Source: Arion vulgaris
Lineage: Eukaryota > Mollusca > Gastropoda > Stylommatophora > Arionidae
Length of the DNA: 64,000 bases
NCBI GenBank assembly: GCA_020796225.1
Contig: CM036771.1
Span: 30,386,703 to 30,450,702, forward strand
Reading direction: 5' to 3'
The notes under the pieces are model-generated. The model was not told where the DNA came from and did not search any database. It worked only from the letters and a program-made list of their open reading frames with translations. The translations under genes were made by a program, and so were the position numbers. Numbering within the stretch: the first letter of the stretch is position 1; every line of letters begins with the position of its first letter. This document shows, one piece after another, positions 21,955-32,650 of the stretch.

Positions 21955-22705
21955 GTACGACTAATCTTGATGTGCTGAATGAGGTCAACGTAAGACTAAC
22001 ATGATGTGCTGAATGAGGTCAACGTAAGACTAACATGATGTGCTGAATGAGGTCAACGTAAGACTAGCTTCATTGCTGAATGAGTCAACGTAAGACTAAA
22101 CATGATGTGCGAATGAGGTCACGTAAGACTAACATGATGTGCTGAATGAGGTCAACGTAAGACTAGCTTGATGTGCTGAATGAGGTCAACGTAAGACTAG
22201 CTTGATGTGCTGAATGAGGTCAACGTAAGACTAAACATGATGTGCTGAATGAGGTCAACGTAAGACTAGCTTGATGTGCTGAACGATGTCAACGTAAGAC
22301 TAAACATGATGTGCTGAATGAGGTCAACGTAAGACTAAACTTGATGTGCTGAACAATGTCAACGTAAGACTAACATGATGTGCTGAATGAGGTCAACGTA
22401 AGACTAGCTTGATGTGCTGAATGAGGTCAACGTAAGACTAAACATGATGTGCTGAATGAGGTCAACGTAAGACTAACATGATGTGCTGAATGAGGTCAAC
22501 GTAAGACTAGCTTGATATGCTGAATGAGGTCAACGTAAGACTAACATGATGTGCTGAATGAGGTCAACGTAAGACTAACTTGATGGGCTGAATGAGGTCA
22601 ACGTAAGACTAAACTTGATGTGCAGAATGAGGTCAACGTAAGACTAACATGATGTGCTGAATGAGGTCAACGTAAGACTAATCTTGATGCGCCGTATGAG
22701 GTCAC
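21955..22705. repeat. 34-bp minisatellite, about 21 copies
   Basis: The unit is of type gatgtgctgaatgaggtcaa plus cgtaagactaacat/agctt. Units alternate between 'aacatgatg' and 'agcttgatg' forms. A patch at about 22065-22130 has one-base losses. It abuts the 3' end of SINE-E; derivation from it is possible but weak. Confidence 0.96.
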
Positions 22706-23471
22706 TTGAAGAAAAATCATTTTTATGACACGTCATGGGAAAAGAACGTTTAGAACACAATTTGACAGCAGACAAGATAATAAGGGAACGAGACAGCTCT
22801 CACTCCAGATGGAATAACACATGGTAATGATAGATCAATCTGACTTAACATGCATACATCCTTCTTTAGCTTCACAAAGTAGTGCCTTCTCCACGTTCTA
22901 TCTATCCATCATCATGTACACGCCAGGAAGTTGTCTGTTGGTTAGCATATTTGTGTGTAGTTCAACGATTTTCTTAACCTGTGTTACTTGGGACACCTTG
23001 AATATTTCATCGAACACCTGTACTTCATTAAGACAAAAATTACATCTTCTCACAAACTTCTCACCTGAAATTTAGTTATTCAACATTCCACATAGCTGAT
23101 CATTACTGCCTCTAGTTAGCTCTACCAATATAATTGCCGTTTTCTTTGCATCCTGTTCTTTCTTTTTCCCACTTGTGTAAGTTAGAAGTTAATGAAGATA
23201 GCTTTCGTTATAAAGACAATTTGTTATCGTTAAGCAGGAAGAGAGGGGGTGTTAAGGTTTCGGAGTAACATCCGCTGTTCACTCTGTCTGAGTGTTTGGT
23301 TTTTCAGCACCATCTCCTTCCTTCCCCTCCCCAACGATTTTTTTTTTAAAAAGCCTCTTGACCGTACCTTCTTTCTGACGTTTGAGATACTCATATGCTA
23401 ACTGTTCCATCACTAGCTCCATTTTATTTGACGCATTAAGTCGACACATTATTTTGACACTCTTGAGAAGA
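22706..23471. other. Unassigned intron sequence
   Basis: Short open frames only, no recognised element. A T-run occurs at 23338-23347. Confidence 0.4.
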
Positions 23472-23621
23472 GGTATACTTAACACTTTCATACATTCAGT
23501 GCATCGGTTGGTATACTTACACTTTCATACATTCAGTGCATCGGTTGGTATACTTAATACTTTCATACATTCAGTGCATCGGTTGGTATATTTAACACTT
23601 TCATACATTCAGTGCATCGGG
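23472..23621. repeat. 38-bp tandem repeat, 4 copies
   Basis: Units starting ggtatacttaacactttcat occur at 23472, 23510 (one base short in the middle), 23547 and 23585. Confidence 0.93.
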
Positions 23622-23635
23622 GTTTCCTAAGAAGG

Positions 23636-23730
23636 CTCAGTCCATCCACAGAAATGGCACGCCACCTGTCGAGAGTATTGCACAAAGCACCAACTTTGAG
23701 CCCGGAAACGATCCTAGGGATTTTTGAAAA
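23636..23730 (-). mobile_element. SINE-C 3' fragment
   Basis: The text agaaatggcacgccacctgt, 'cgagagtattgcacaaagca' and 'ccggaaacgatcctaggga' is the reverse of the SINE-C 3' half (compare 53720-53810). Confidence 0.75.
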
Positions 23731-24429
23731 CAAATATGCACGTGGACCAAACGGTGAAGTCTGGGGTCATAATCTTCACTAAACCGCCACAAACCGACGA
23801 GAAATAACTGAGAAGTTAAACCTTATTTACATCTGTGCTGCCTAATGATGATGATGATGATGTAGATAAAACTAGCAAATAAGTTCGTAGTACGAACAAA
23901 TTATTGTACCCCTGCTGTAGTTGGTATCGGCTGCTAAAATTTGTATCGACGAAGTCATGGCATGATGCCACCTAGTACATTCGTTATACTATCATGTCTT
24001 GCTTGCAGAAACGCAGGGAAACGTTTCTACATCCATTCTTGTTTAGCATACGCTAGATATATTTTTGTATGCAGTTGCTGGTTTTGTTCCAGGACTTATA
24101 GGTCATTGTCTGCTTGATTGCGCAATTCAACATGCACTTAACTCAAATGTGTTCCTTCACAAAGTACGTGTGTACTTCGTTGAAAATGCTACCTACACAA
24201 CAAAGTGTGTGTGTACCTCGCATTCAATACACGCATGGTAAAGTAGGAGCTACAGATGAGAGGAAATGTTATATCAATCTTCTATTCTTGTATATTTGCG
24301 AACACATCTATTGTTGTTTTTTTCTATTCAGAAATGTGTAGGTTAGATTAAGAACAACTCCATCTAACAGATTATCTCCCATACCATTCCTTTCGTTCGC
24401 TTGACATATTGTCTATATATTCAACGTTG
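23731..24429. other. Unassigned intron sequence
   Basis: Contains a short (ATG/GAT)n run near 23848. No gene or recognised element. Confidence 0.4.
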
Positions 24430-24540
24430 TCTCTTGTATAAACTTCAGTCTTTTGTAGCTCCCTCACAGAGGTCCATGTAGTTTTTTCTCAATTGTTGTT
24501 TCGTTAGGCCAGTGAGTTTGCCTCAGTATATCATATTCGG

Positions 24541-26655
24541 GGCAGTCTTGAAGTATGTGCTTTGCAGTCTGATGTGCTTGTACACATGGCTTGAAGTATG
24601 TGCTTTGCAGTCTGATGTGCTTGTACACATGGCTTGAAGTATGTGCTTTGCAGTCTGATGTGCTTGTACACATGGCTGGAAGTATGTGCTTTGCAGTCTG
24701 ATGTGCTTGTACACATGGCTTGAAGTATGTGCTTTGCAGTCTGATGTGCTTGTACACATGGTCTGTATGTGCTTTGCAGTCTGATGTGCTTTGACATGGC
24801 TAAGATGTGCTTTGCAGTCTGATGTGCTTGTACACATGGCTGAATGTATGCTTTGAAGTCTGATGGTTTTAAGTCTGAGTACTTTGAAGTCTGATGTGTT
24901 GACACATGGCTTAAGTAGTGTTGCAGTCTGATTGCTTGCAGTCCTGATGCTAGTCTAGAGTGTTGCACACAGCGCTCGAAGATGTGCTTTGCACTATGCT
25001 GACACTGGCTTAAGTATGTGTTTGCAGTCTGATTGCTTGACACATGGCTGAAGTATGGTTTGCAGTCATGCTTTGCAGTCTGAGTGCTTGCAGTCTGATG
25101 TGCTTGCATCTGAAGCTTGACACTATGGCTGGAAGTATGTGCTGCAGTCGATGTGCTTGTACACATGACTGGAAGTATGTGCTGCAGCTGATGTGCTTGA
25201 CCCCATGACTGAAGTATTGCTTTGCAGTCTGATGCTGCTCCATGGCTTGAAGTATGTGCTTGCAGCTGATTGCCTTCCAGTCTGAGTGCTTGTACACATG
25301 GCTCATAGTGGCTTTCAAGTCTGATGGCTTGTACACATGGCTTGACAGTAGCTGCTTGTCAGTCTGAATTGCTTGTACACATGGCAAGATGTGCTTCAGC
25401 AGATTGTTGTAACATGGTTGAAGTATGGTGTTTGCTAGTCTGATGCTTTGCAGTCTGAATTGTTCATCTGATCTTGTACATGGTTATAGCAGTGCTTTGT
25501 GTCTGTATGTGCTTTGGTCTGATTGCTTTGCAGTCTGTTCTTTACCTGGCTGGAAGATGTAACTTTGGCAGTCTGTTGCTTGACACATGGCTTGGAAGTA
25601 TGTGCTTTGCAGTCTGATGTCCTGGTATACACATGGTGAGATGTGCTATCTGATGCTGCAATGACGACTTGCTGCTTGCAGTCTGAGTGCTGTACACATG
25701 GCAGTATTGCTTTGGTCTGAGTGTTGAGTCTGATGTGCTTGTACACATGGCTTGAAGTATGTGCTTTGCAGTCTGATGTGCTTGTACACATGGCTTGAAG
25801 TATGTGCTTTGCAGTCTGATGTGCTTGTACACATGGCTTGAAGTATGTGCTTTGCAGTCTGATGTGCTTGTACACATGGCTTGAAGTATGTGCTTTGCAG
25901 TCTGATGTGCTTTGCAGTCTGATGTGCTTTGCAGTCTGATGTGCTTGTACACATGGCTTGAAGTATGTGCTTTGCAGTCTGATGTGCTTTGCAGTCTGAT
26001 GTGCTTTGCAGTCTGATGTGCTTGTACACATGGCTGGAAGTATGTGCTTTGCAGTCTGATGTGCTTGTACACATGGCTTGAAGTATGTGCTTTGCAGTCT
26101 GATGTGCTTGTACACATGGCTGGAAGTATGTGCTTTGCAGTCTGATGTGCTTGTACACATGGCTTGAAGTATGTGCTTTGCAGTCTGATGTGCTTGTACA
26201 CATGGCTGGAAGTATGTGCTTTGCAGTCTGATGTGCTTTGCAGTCTGATGTGCTTTGCAGTCTGATGTGCTTTGCAGTCTGATGTGCTTTGCAGTCTGAT
26301 GTGCTTGTACACATGGCTGGAAGTATGTGCTTTGCAGTCTGATGTGCTTGTACACATGGCTGGAAGTATGTGCTTTGCAGTCTGATGTGCTTGTACACAT
26401 GACTGGAAGTATGTGCTTTGCAGTCTGATGTGCTTGTACACATGGCTTGAAGTATGTGCTTTGCAGTCTGATGTGCTTTGCAGTCTGATGTGCTTGTACA
26501 CATGGCTTGAAGTATGTGCTTTGCAGTCTGATGTGCTTGTACACATGGCTTGAAGTATGTGCTTTGCAGTCTGATGTGCTTGTACACATGGCTTGAAGTA
26601 TGTGCTTTGCAGTCTGATGTGCTTTGCAGTCTGATGTGCTTGTACACATGTACAC
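24541..26655. repeat. 43-bp minisatellite with 17-bp sub-repeat, seeded in the LINE-RH Cys/His tail
   Basis: The unit reads tgaagtatgtgctttgcagt then 'ctgatgtgcttgtacacatggct'. On the minus strand it encodes CVQAHQTAKHILQ, the LINE-RH tail motif, and the first unit runs directly into LQDCPEYDILRQTHW. Some units are shortened to a 17-bp gatgtgctttgcagtct (for example 25904-25950 and 26221-26300). Units at 24541-24770 and 25735-26655 are near-perfect. Those at 24835-25735 are full of small losses. The unit has no stop in any minus frame, so open frames over 300 codons appear; they are not genes. Confidence 0.96.
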
Positions 26656-26685
26656 ATGGCTGACTTGCTAATCTTTCATTTTGTA

Positions 26686-26957
26686 AAGGGTTTTAAGGCC
26701 GAAGTATTAACTAGAGTATTGCACACAGCACGACCTCCATAACTAGAGTATTGCACACAGCACGACCTCCATAACTAGAGTATTGCACACAGCACGACCT
26801 CCATAACTAGAGTATTGCACACAGCACGACCTCCATAGCTCCGGCAACAATCCTAGGGTCTCTGGAAAAAACTGCACTCGTGAACAGAACGACGTTGTCC
26901 GGATTTGAACCTTCGACTCGCAAGGCAAAGTGCTTAACCACTCAGCCACAGAGACCC
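26686..26957 (-). mobile_element. SINE-C inserted in LINE-RH copy 2
   Basis: Reverse SINE-C: tRNA-like head at 26957-26895 (B-box tttgaaccttcga in reverse sense, 'cttaaccactcagccacagaga'), then 'tccggcaacaatcctaggg'. The 9-bp TSD cattttgta is at 26677-26685 and 26958-26966. Part of its body is replaced by the 32-bp array. Confidence 0.88.
26710..26838. repeat. 32-bp tandem repeat, 4 copies, derived from SINE-C
   Basis: The unit aactagagtattgcacacag then 'cacgacctccat' matches the SINE-C (-) segment 'cgagagtattgttcaaagcacgaactccatag', which is present once in other copies. Confidence 0.93.
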
Positions 26958-27366
26958 CATTTTGTATACATGTGGATGCGGTGTTGTGTCCTATTCTGAA
27001 GCGCAGAATGACAACTTGTTCTATCTAATCAGCTCATATTATAGCAGTCGTCTTGTGTTGGTATTGGGGGCTTTCTGATTGACTTAAATCATTTTCTTTT
27101 GGTGGTAGGTAACTGGCACACCCGGTTGCTCTCTTGCAGCACCTTCCTTGGTAAGTCGGTCCGGTTTTTCATGTCCTGGTATTACACAGTGAGACGGTAT
27201 CTACTGCAAGACGACCTTGCGCTGCTTGCACAGTTTAGACAGTAGGGTCTGTAGATATGGCAATTTTTCTGGAGTGTTGGGAGTGCTGATTTTGCCTCTG
27301 TCAAAAATACAAAAGGTTGGGAATCAAGTCTGGTGTTGGAACAGTTTCTCAGTTGCCACCTTGATT

Positions 27367-29598
27367 GCCTGAACTTCTCTCCCATACCTAGCAGTGACGC
27401 GCGTCAGCCTGAACTTCTCTCCCATACCTAGCAGTGACGCACTTCAGCCTGAACTTCTCTGTCATACCTAGCGGGGACGCACTTCAGCCTGAACTTCTCT
27501 CCCATACCTAGCGGTGACGCACTTCAGCCTGAACTTCTCTCCCATACCTAGCAGTGACGCACTTCAGCCTGAACTTCTCTCCCATACCTAGCAGTGACGC
27601 ACTTCAGCCTGAACTTCTCTCCCATACCTAGCAGTGACGCACTTCAGCCTGAACTTGTCTCCCATACCTAGCAGTGACGCACTTCAGCCTGAACTTCTCT
27701 CCCATACCTAGCAGTGACGCACTTCAGCCTGAACTTCTCTCCCATACCTAGCAGTGACGCACTTCAGCCTGAACTTCTCTCCCATACCTAGCAGTGACGC
27801 ACTTCAGCCTGAACTTCTCTCCCATACCTAGCAGTGACTCACTTCAGCCTGAACTTCTCTCCCATACCTAGCAGTGACGCACTTCAGCCTGAACTTGTCT
27901 CCCATACCTAGCAGTGACGCACTTCAGCCTTAACTTCTCTCCCATACCTAGCGGTGACGTACTTCAGCCTGAACTTCTCTCCCATACCTAGCGGTGACGC
28001 ACTTCAGCCTGAACTTGTCTCCCATACCTAGCGGTGACGCACTTCAGCCTGAATTTCTCTCCCATACCTAGCGGTGACGCACTTCAGCCTGAACTTCTCT
28101 CCCATACCTAGCGGTGACGCACTTCAGCCTGAACTTCTCTCATACCTAGCGGTGACGCACTTCAGCCTGAACTTCTCTCATACCTAGCGGTGACGCACTT
28201 CAGCCTGAACTTCTCTCCCATACCTAGCGGTGACGCACTTCAGCCTGAACTTCTCTCTCATACCTAGCGGTGACGCACTTCAGCCTGAACTTCTCTCCCA
28301 TACCTAGCGGTGACGCACTTCAGCCTGAACTTCTCTCCCATACCTAGCAATGACGCACTTCAGCCTGAACTTCTCTCCCATACCTAGCAGTGACGCACTT
28401 CAGCCTGAACTTCTCTCCCATACCTAGCAGTGACGCACTTCAGCCTGAACTTCTCTCCCATACCTAGCGGTGACGCACTTCAGCCTGAACTTCTCTCCCA
28501 TACCTAGCGGTGACGCACTTCAGCCTGAACTTCTCTCCCATACCTAGCGGTGACGCACTTCAGCCTGAACTTCTCTCCCATACCTAGCAGTGACGCACTT
28601 CAGCCTGAACTTGTCTCCCATACCTAGCAGTGACAGCTTAGCCTGAACTCTCCCATACCTGCAGTGACGACTTCAGCTGAACTTCTCTCCATCCTAGCAG
28701 TGATGCACTTCAGCCTGAACTTGTCTCCCATACCTAGAGTGACACTTCAGCCTGAACTTCTCTCCCATACCTAGCAGTGACGCACTTCAGCCTGAACTTG
28801 TCTCCCATACCTAGCAGTGACGCACTTCAGCCTGAACTTCTCTGTCATACCTAGCGGTGACGCACTTCAGCCTGAACTTGTCTCCCATACCTAGCAGTGA
28901 CGCACTTCAGCCTGAACTTCTCTCCCATACCTAGCAGTGACGCACTTCAGCCTGAACTTCTCTCCCATACCTAGCAGTGACGCACTTCAGCCTGAACTTC
29001 TCTCCCATACCTAGCAGTGACCACTCAGCCTGAACTTGTCTCCATACCTAGTAGTGACGCACTTCAGCCTGAACTTCTCTCCCATACCTAGCGGTGACGT
29101 ACTTCAGCCTGAACTTCTCTCCCATACCTACGGTGAGCACTTCAGCCTGAACTTGTCTCCATACCTAGCGGTGACCACTTCAGCCTGAATTTCTCTCCAT
29201 ACCTACGGTGACGCACTTCAGCCTGAACTTCTCTCCCATACCTAGCGGTGACGCACTTCAGCCTGAACTTCTCTCCATACCTAGCGGTGACGCACTTCAG
29301 CCTGAACTTCTCATCCTAGCGGTGACGCACTTCAGCCTGAACTTCTCTCCCATACCTAGCGGTGACGCACTTCAGCCTGAACTTCTCTCCCATACCTAGC
29401 GGTGACGCACTTCAGCCTGAACTTCTCTCTCATACCTAGCGGTGACGCACTTCAGCCTGAACTTCTCTCCCATACCTAGCGGTGACGCACTTCAGCCTGA
29501 ACTTCTCTCCCATACCTAGCAATGACGCACTTCAGCCTGAACTTCTCTCCCATACCTAGCAGTGACGCACTTCAGCTGAACTTCTCTCCTATACCTAT
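27367..29598. repeat. 40-bp minisatellite, about 56 copies, at the LINE-RH RNase H start
   Basis: The unit is gcctgaacttctctcccata then 'cctagcagtgacgcacttca'. Variants are cagtg/cggtg and ctct/gtct. It begins exactly where LINE-RH copy 1 reads 'gttgattgctttggtttgtgcatcat' (3653 on), so the first unit continues the element. Degraded units with lost bases cluster at about 28629-28745 and 29020-29320. It is the largest array in the window. Confidence 0.96.
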
Positions 29599-29669
29599 TT
29601 GTACATATATGTTTAGAAAAACGAACTCTCAACAAACATCTAGAGGACAGTATTGACGTCCTTTTTCTA

Positions 29670-29735
29670 ATTCTTCTTTGCGTTCGTTATTATCAACCAG
29701 GTTAACCATTCTTTGTGATCTGTATGAGGGGAATG
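29670..29735 (-). mobile_element. SINE-B 3' fragment
   Basis: The text ttcttctttgcgttcgttat then 'caaccaggttaaccattctttgtga' is the SINE-B 3' end in reverse. Confidence 0.65.
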
Positions 29736-29774
29736 TAATGAGTTTTAAGAACTCCAGGGCAAACACCTGAGCCA

Positions 29775-29985
29775 ATGAATATGATAATAAATAGACAGTG
29801 TACATGTATTAAGGGCTGCAGGGAAAAAAAAAAAATTAGCAAACACAGAATTCGAACCACGAAGCCTTATTTTTTAGGACACCCATTGCCGAACTCTACA
29901 GACGAGCGCTTTGAAGAACATAACCAGCTAGCCCTTCAAGATAAGAGCTTTACTGAAGTGTGTCTTTCGTCAACTCTTCGTTTGT
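29775..29985 (-). mobile_element. SINE-I copy
   Basis: The reverse strand shows ggttcgaattctgtgtttgc (B-box-like), an internal A/T run, and 'taatacatgtacactgtctatttattat' as the 3' end. The same family, inverted, lies at 30149-30262 across the 22-bp array. Confidence 0.65.
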
Positions 29986-29995
29986 TGAACACAAA

Positions 29996-30148
29996 ACACA
30001 GGTGAGATTCGATCAAAACACAGGTGAAATTCGATCAAAATACAGGTGAGATTCGATCAAAACACAGGTGAGATTCGATCAAAACACAGGTGAGATTCGA
30101 TCAAAACACAGGTGAAATTCGATCAAAACACAGGTGAGATTCGATCAA
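29996..30148. repeat. 22-bp tandem repeat, about 7 copies
   Basis: The unit is aaacacaggtgagattcgat plus ca, with a gaaatt variant. The array is flanked by inverted SINE-I copies. Confidence 0.95.
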
Positions 30149-30262
30149 ACAGTGTTTGCGTGTGGTAAGAAATAAGGGTTTGTGATCCGAATCCTGTGTT
30201 TGGTAATTTATTTTTTCTGGATGCCCCTAATACTTGTTCACTGTCTATTTATTGATTATGTC
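30149..30262 (+). mobile_element. SINE-I copy
   Basis: gggtttgtgatccgaatcct (B-box-like), 'gtttggtaatttattttttctgg', 'ctaatacttgttcactgtct' and 'atttattgattatg'. It matches 18770-18845. Confidence 0.65.
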
Positions 30263-30265
30263 AGA

Positions 30266-30488
30266 CTCAGATCAACTGTTAGCAAGATCAACTGTTAGCA
30301 AGATCAACTGTTAGCAAGATCAACTGTTAGCAAGATCAACTGTTAGCAAAGATCAACTGTTAGCAAGATCAACTGTTAGCAGATCAACTGTTAGCAAGAT
30401 CAACTGTAGCAGATCAACTGTTAGCAAGATCAACTGTTAGTCAGATCAACTGTTAGCAAGATCAACTGTTAGCAAGATCAACTGTGAG
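30266..30488. repeat. 16-bp tandem repeat, about 14 copies
   Basis: The unit is agatcaactgttagca. A few units lose a base around 30345-30425. A related agatcaactg(c/t)tagc element recurs singly at about 30500-30520 and 30620-30640. Confidence 0.95.
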
Positions 30489-30853
30489 TCATGTCAGACT
30501 AAGATCAACTGCTAGCAATATTACAATCAGAATAGACATTGAAAACTGTTTCAGTTGGACATAATAAGCATCACTAGGTGTTAGTCAGAGCGTTGAAACT
30601 GAGAGTCATGTCAGACTAAAATCAACTGCTAGCCAGAGCGTTGAAACTGAAAGAACACTTACGTAGTAGCCTCCATAACGATTCTGAATAATAGCCCCAA
30701 ATCAGAATGGCTTCTATGGGTCCACCATGATTTTACCGAAGTTAAAAACTTGCGATGTTGCGCAAACCCAACTTTCCGTTACTGTAATATTACTGTCATA
30801 CTACTTTCTGCTACTGAAACGTACACGCGCATACACATTGTGTAGAAGGGGGA
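30489..30853. other. Unassigned intron sequence
   Basis: Contains two diverged copies of a 'catgtcagacta.gatcaactgctagc' piece (30490 and 30606) and nothing coding. Confidence 0.4.
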
Positions 30854-31729
30854 CATATTGTACAGCTAACGTGTTGGAAATAAAATTGTCGTGCAAATTC
30901 ACTCACACACTCGTTCATTCACTCATACACTCGTTCATTCACTCACACACTCGTTCATTCACTCACACACTCGTTCATTCACTCTCACACTCGTTCATTC
31001 ACTCTCACACTCGTTCATTCATCCACACACTCGTTCATTCACCCACACACTCGTTCATTCACCCACACATTCGCTCATTCACCCCCACACTCGCTCATTC
31101 ACCCACATACTCGTTGTACACGTTGTACACTCGCTCATTCACTCACATATTGTACAGCTAACGTGTTGGAAATAAAATTGTCGTGCAAATTCACTCACAC
31201 ACTCGTTCATTCACTCATACACTCGTTCATTCACTCACACACTCGTTCATTCACTCACACACTCGTTCATTCACTCTCACACTCGTGCATTCACTCTCAC
31301 ACTCGTTCATTCATCCACACACTCGTTCATTCACCCACACACTCGTTCATTCACCCACACATTCGCTCATTCACCCCCACACTCGCTCATTCACCCACAT
31401 ACTCGTTGTACACGTTGTACACTCGCTCATTCACTCACATATTGTACAGCTAACGTGTTGGAAATAAAATTGTCGTGCAAATTCACTCACACACTCGTTC
31501 ATTCACTCATACACTCGTTCATTCACTCACACACTCGTTCATTCACTCACACACTCGTTCATTCACTCTCACACTCGTGCATTCACTCTCACACTCGTTC
31601 ATTCATCCACACACTCGTTCATTCACCCACACACTCGTTCATTCACCCACACATTCGCTCATTCACCCCCACACTCGCTCATTCACCCACATACTCGTTC
31701 ATGCATTCTTTCATTCACCACAAACTCTC
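30854..31729. repeat. Higher-order repeat: 292-bp unit x3 built from 20-bp units
   Basis: Units start catattgtacagctaacgtg at 30854, 31146 and 31438, spaced exactly 292 bp. Each has a unique 40-bp lead then about 12 units of cactcgttcattcactcaca with ordered variants (ctcac, atcc, accc, accccc). Units 2 and 3 share a 'cgtgcattc' variant that unit 1 lacks. Open frames repeat at 292-bp offsets and are not genes. Confidence 0.97.
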
Positions 31730-31730
31730 T

Positions 31731-31972
31731 CGCCCGAGTGGTTACCGGGGCCCAAATTTGGGGTGTAAAGAATAGAACCACTGTTACCTGCCATGCATGT
31801 CGTAAGAGGCGACTAAGGGGTTTGGCTGAAATCGGATGCATGTGTCCTAAGCCTGTAGAGTCTATGCGTTTAGGCCTACCAAACCAATGTCACTATACAC
31901 GTTCTTGGCAAAGATCAAACATATCACATAAAGTGATTAAAATTGGTCGTCAGAACGAACGAAAAGAAGACC
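31731..31972 (+). mobile_element. SINE-B copy inside the 20-bp repeat field
   Basis: gcccgagtggttaccggggc, 'gggtgtaaagaatagaacca', ctgttacctgccatgcatg, tcgtaagaggcgactaaggg, 'aagatcaaacatatcacata' and the end gaacgaacgaaaagaag. Repeat units of the same type lie on both sides, so it is an insertion. Confidence 0.92.
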
Positions 31973-31975
31973 ACG

Positions 31976-32405
31976 CACTCGTTCATTTACCCACACACTC
32001 ATTCATTCAACCACACGCTCGTTGATTTACCCCATTCGCTCGTCCATTCACCCCGCACGTTCGTACATTCACCCCACTCGTTCATTCACCCACACACTGG
32101 CTCATCCAACCATACGCTCGTTCATTTACCCCGCACGCTCGTTCGTTCACCCCGCACGCTCGTTCGTTCACCCCGCACGCTCGTTCGTTCACCCCGCACG
32201 CTCGTTCGTTCACCCCGCACGCTCGTTCGTTCACCCCGCACGCTCGTTCGTTCACCCCGCACGCTCGTTCGTTCACCCCGCACGCTCGTTCGTTCACCCC
32301 GCACGCTCGTTCGTTCACCCCGCACGCTCGTTCGTTCACGCCACACGCTCGTTCATTCACCCCGCACGCTCGTTCATTCACCCCACACACTGGTTCATTC
32401 AACAC
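31976..32405. repeat. 20-21-bp repeat field with a homogeneous 21-bp core
   Basis: The first and last parts resemble the 20-bp units upstream. From about 32115 to 32345 the unit is gctcgttcgttcaccccgca plus c, about 10-11 near-identical copies (RSFVHPA on +, CGVNERA on -). It continues the same repeat field beyond SINE-B. Confidence 0.95.
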
Positions 32406-32489
32406 GTAATTGTTGAATCAATCAGTGACTCGCATTCATTCCTCCAATCGCTAATTCAATCACCTAGTTCACTGTTGATTTCTCCCATA

Positions 32490-32650
32490 CACCTACACAT
32501 TTCAATAGATAGAACATGGTCTATAATTTGACGGAGCTGCTGCTATCACATGACATCCACCTGACATCACAAAATTTCAATAGATAGAACATGGTCTATA
32601 TATTTGACGGGAGCTGCTGCTATCACATTGACATCCACCTGGCACACACA
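32490..32650. repeat. About 85-bp duplication
   Basis: The block starting atttcaatagatagaacatg occurs at 32489 and 32574, followed both times by 'gctgctgctatcacat' and 'gacatccacctg'. Confidence 0.9.

Larger units (their letters stand above)
24430..29600 (-). mobile_element. LINE-RH copy 2, inflated to about 5 kb by internal arrays
   Basis: The minus strand retains RNase H pieces (SQPFVFLTEAKSALPTLQ near 27330-27270, then SCSRYRLTV), the downstream linker (27170-26967) and the end of the ORF (LQDCPEYDILRQTHWPNETT then IEKKLHGPL, 24545-24470). The unexpanded equivalent at 56820-57420 is about 600 bp. The extra length is the 43-bp array, a SINE-C with its own 32-bp array, and the 40-bp array. 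Confidence 0.85.

Noticed and set aside
25435..26657. Open frames over 300 codons in the 43-bp array
   Set aside because: Stop-free monomer in every minus frame; sequence is LINE-RH tail repeated, not a gene.
27367..29598. CRISPR array
   Set aside because: Regular units but no unique spacers, and the context is a eukaryotic intron. The same applies to all other arrays here.
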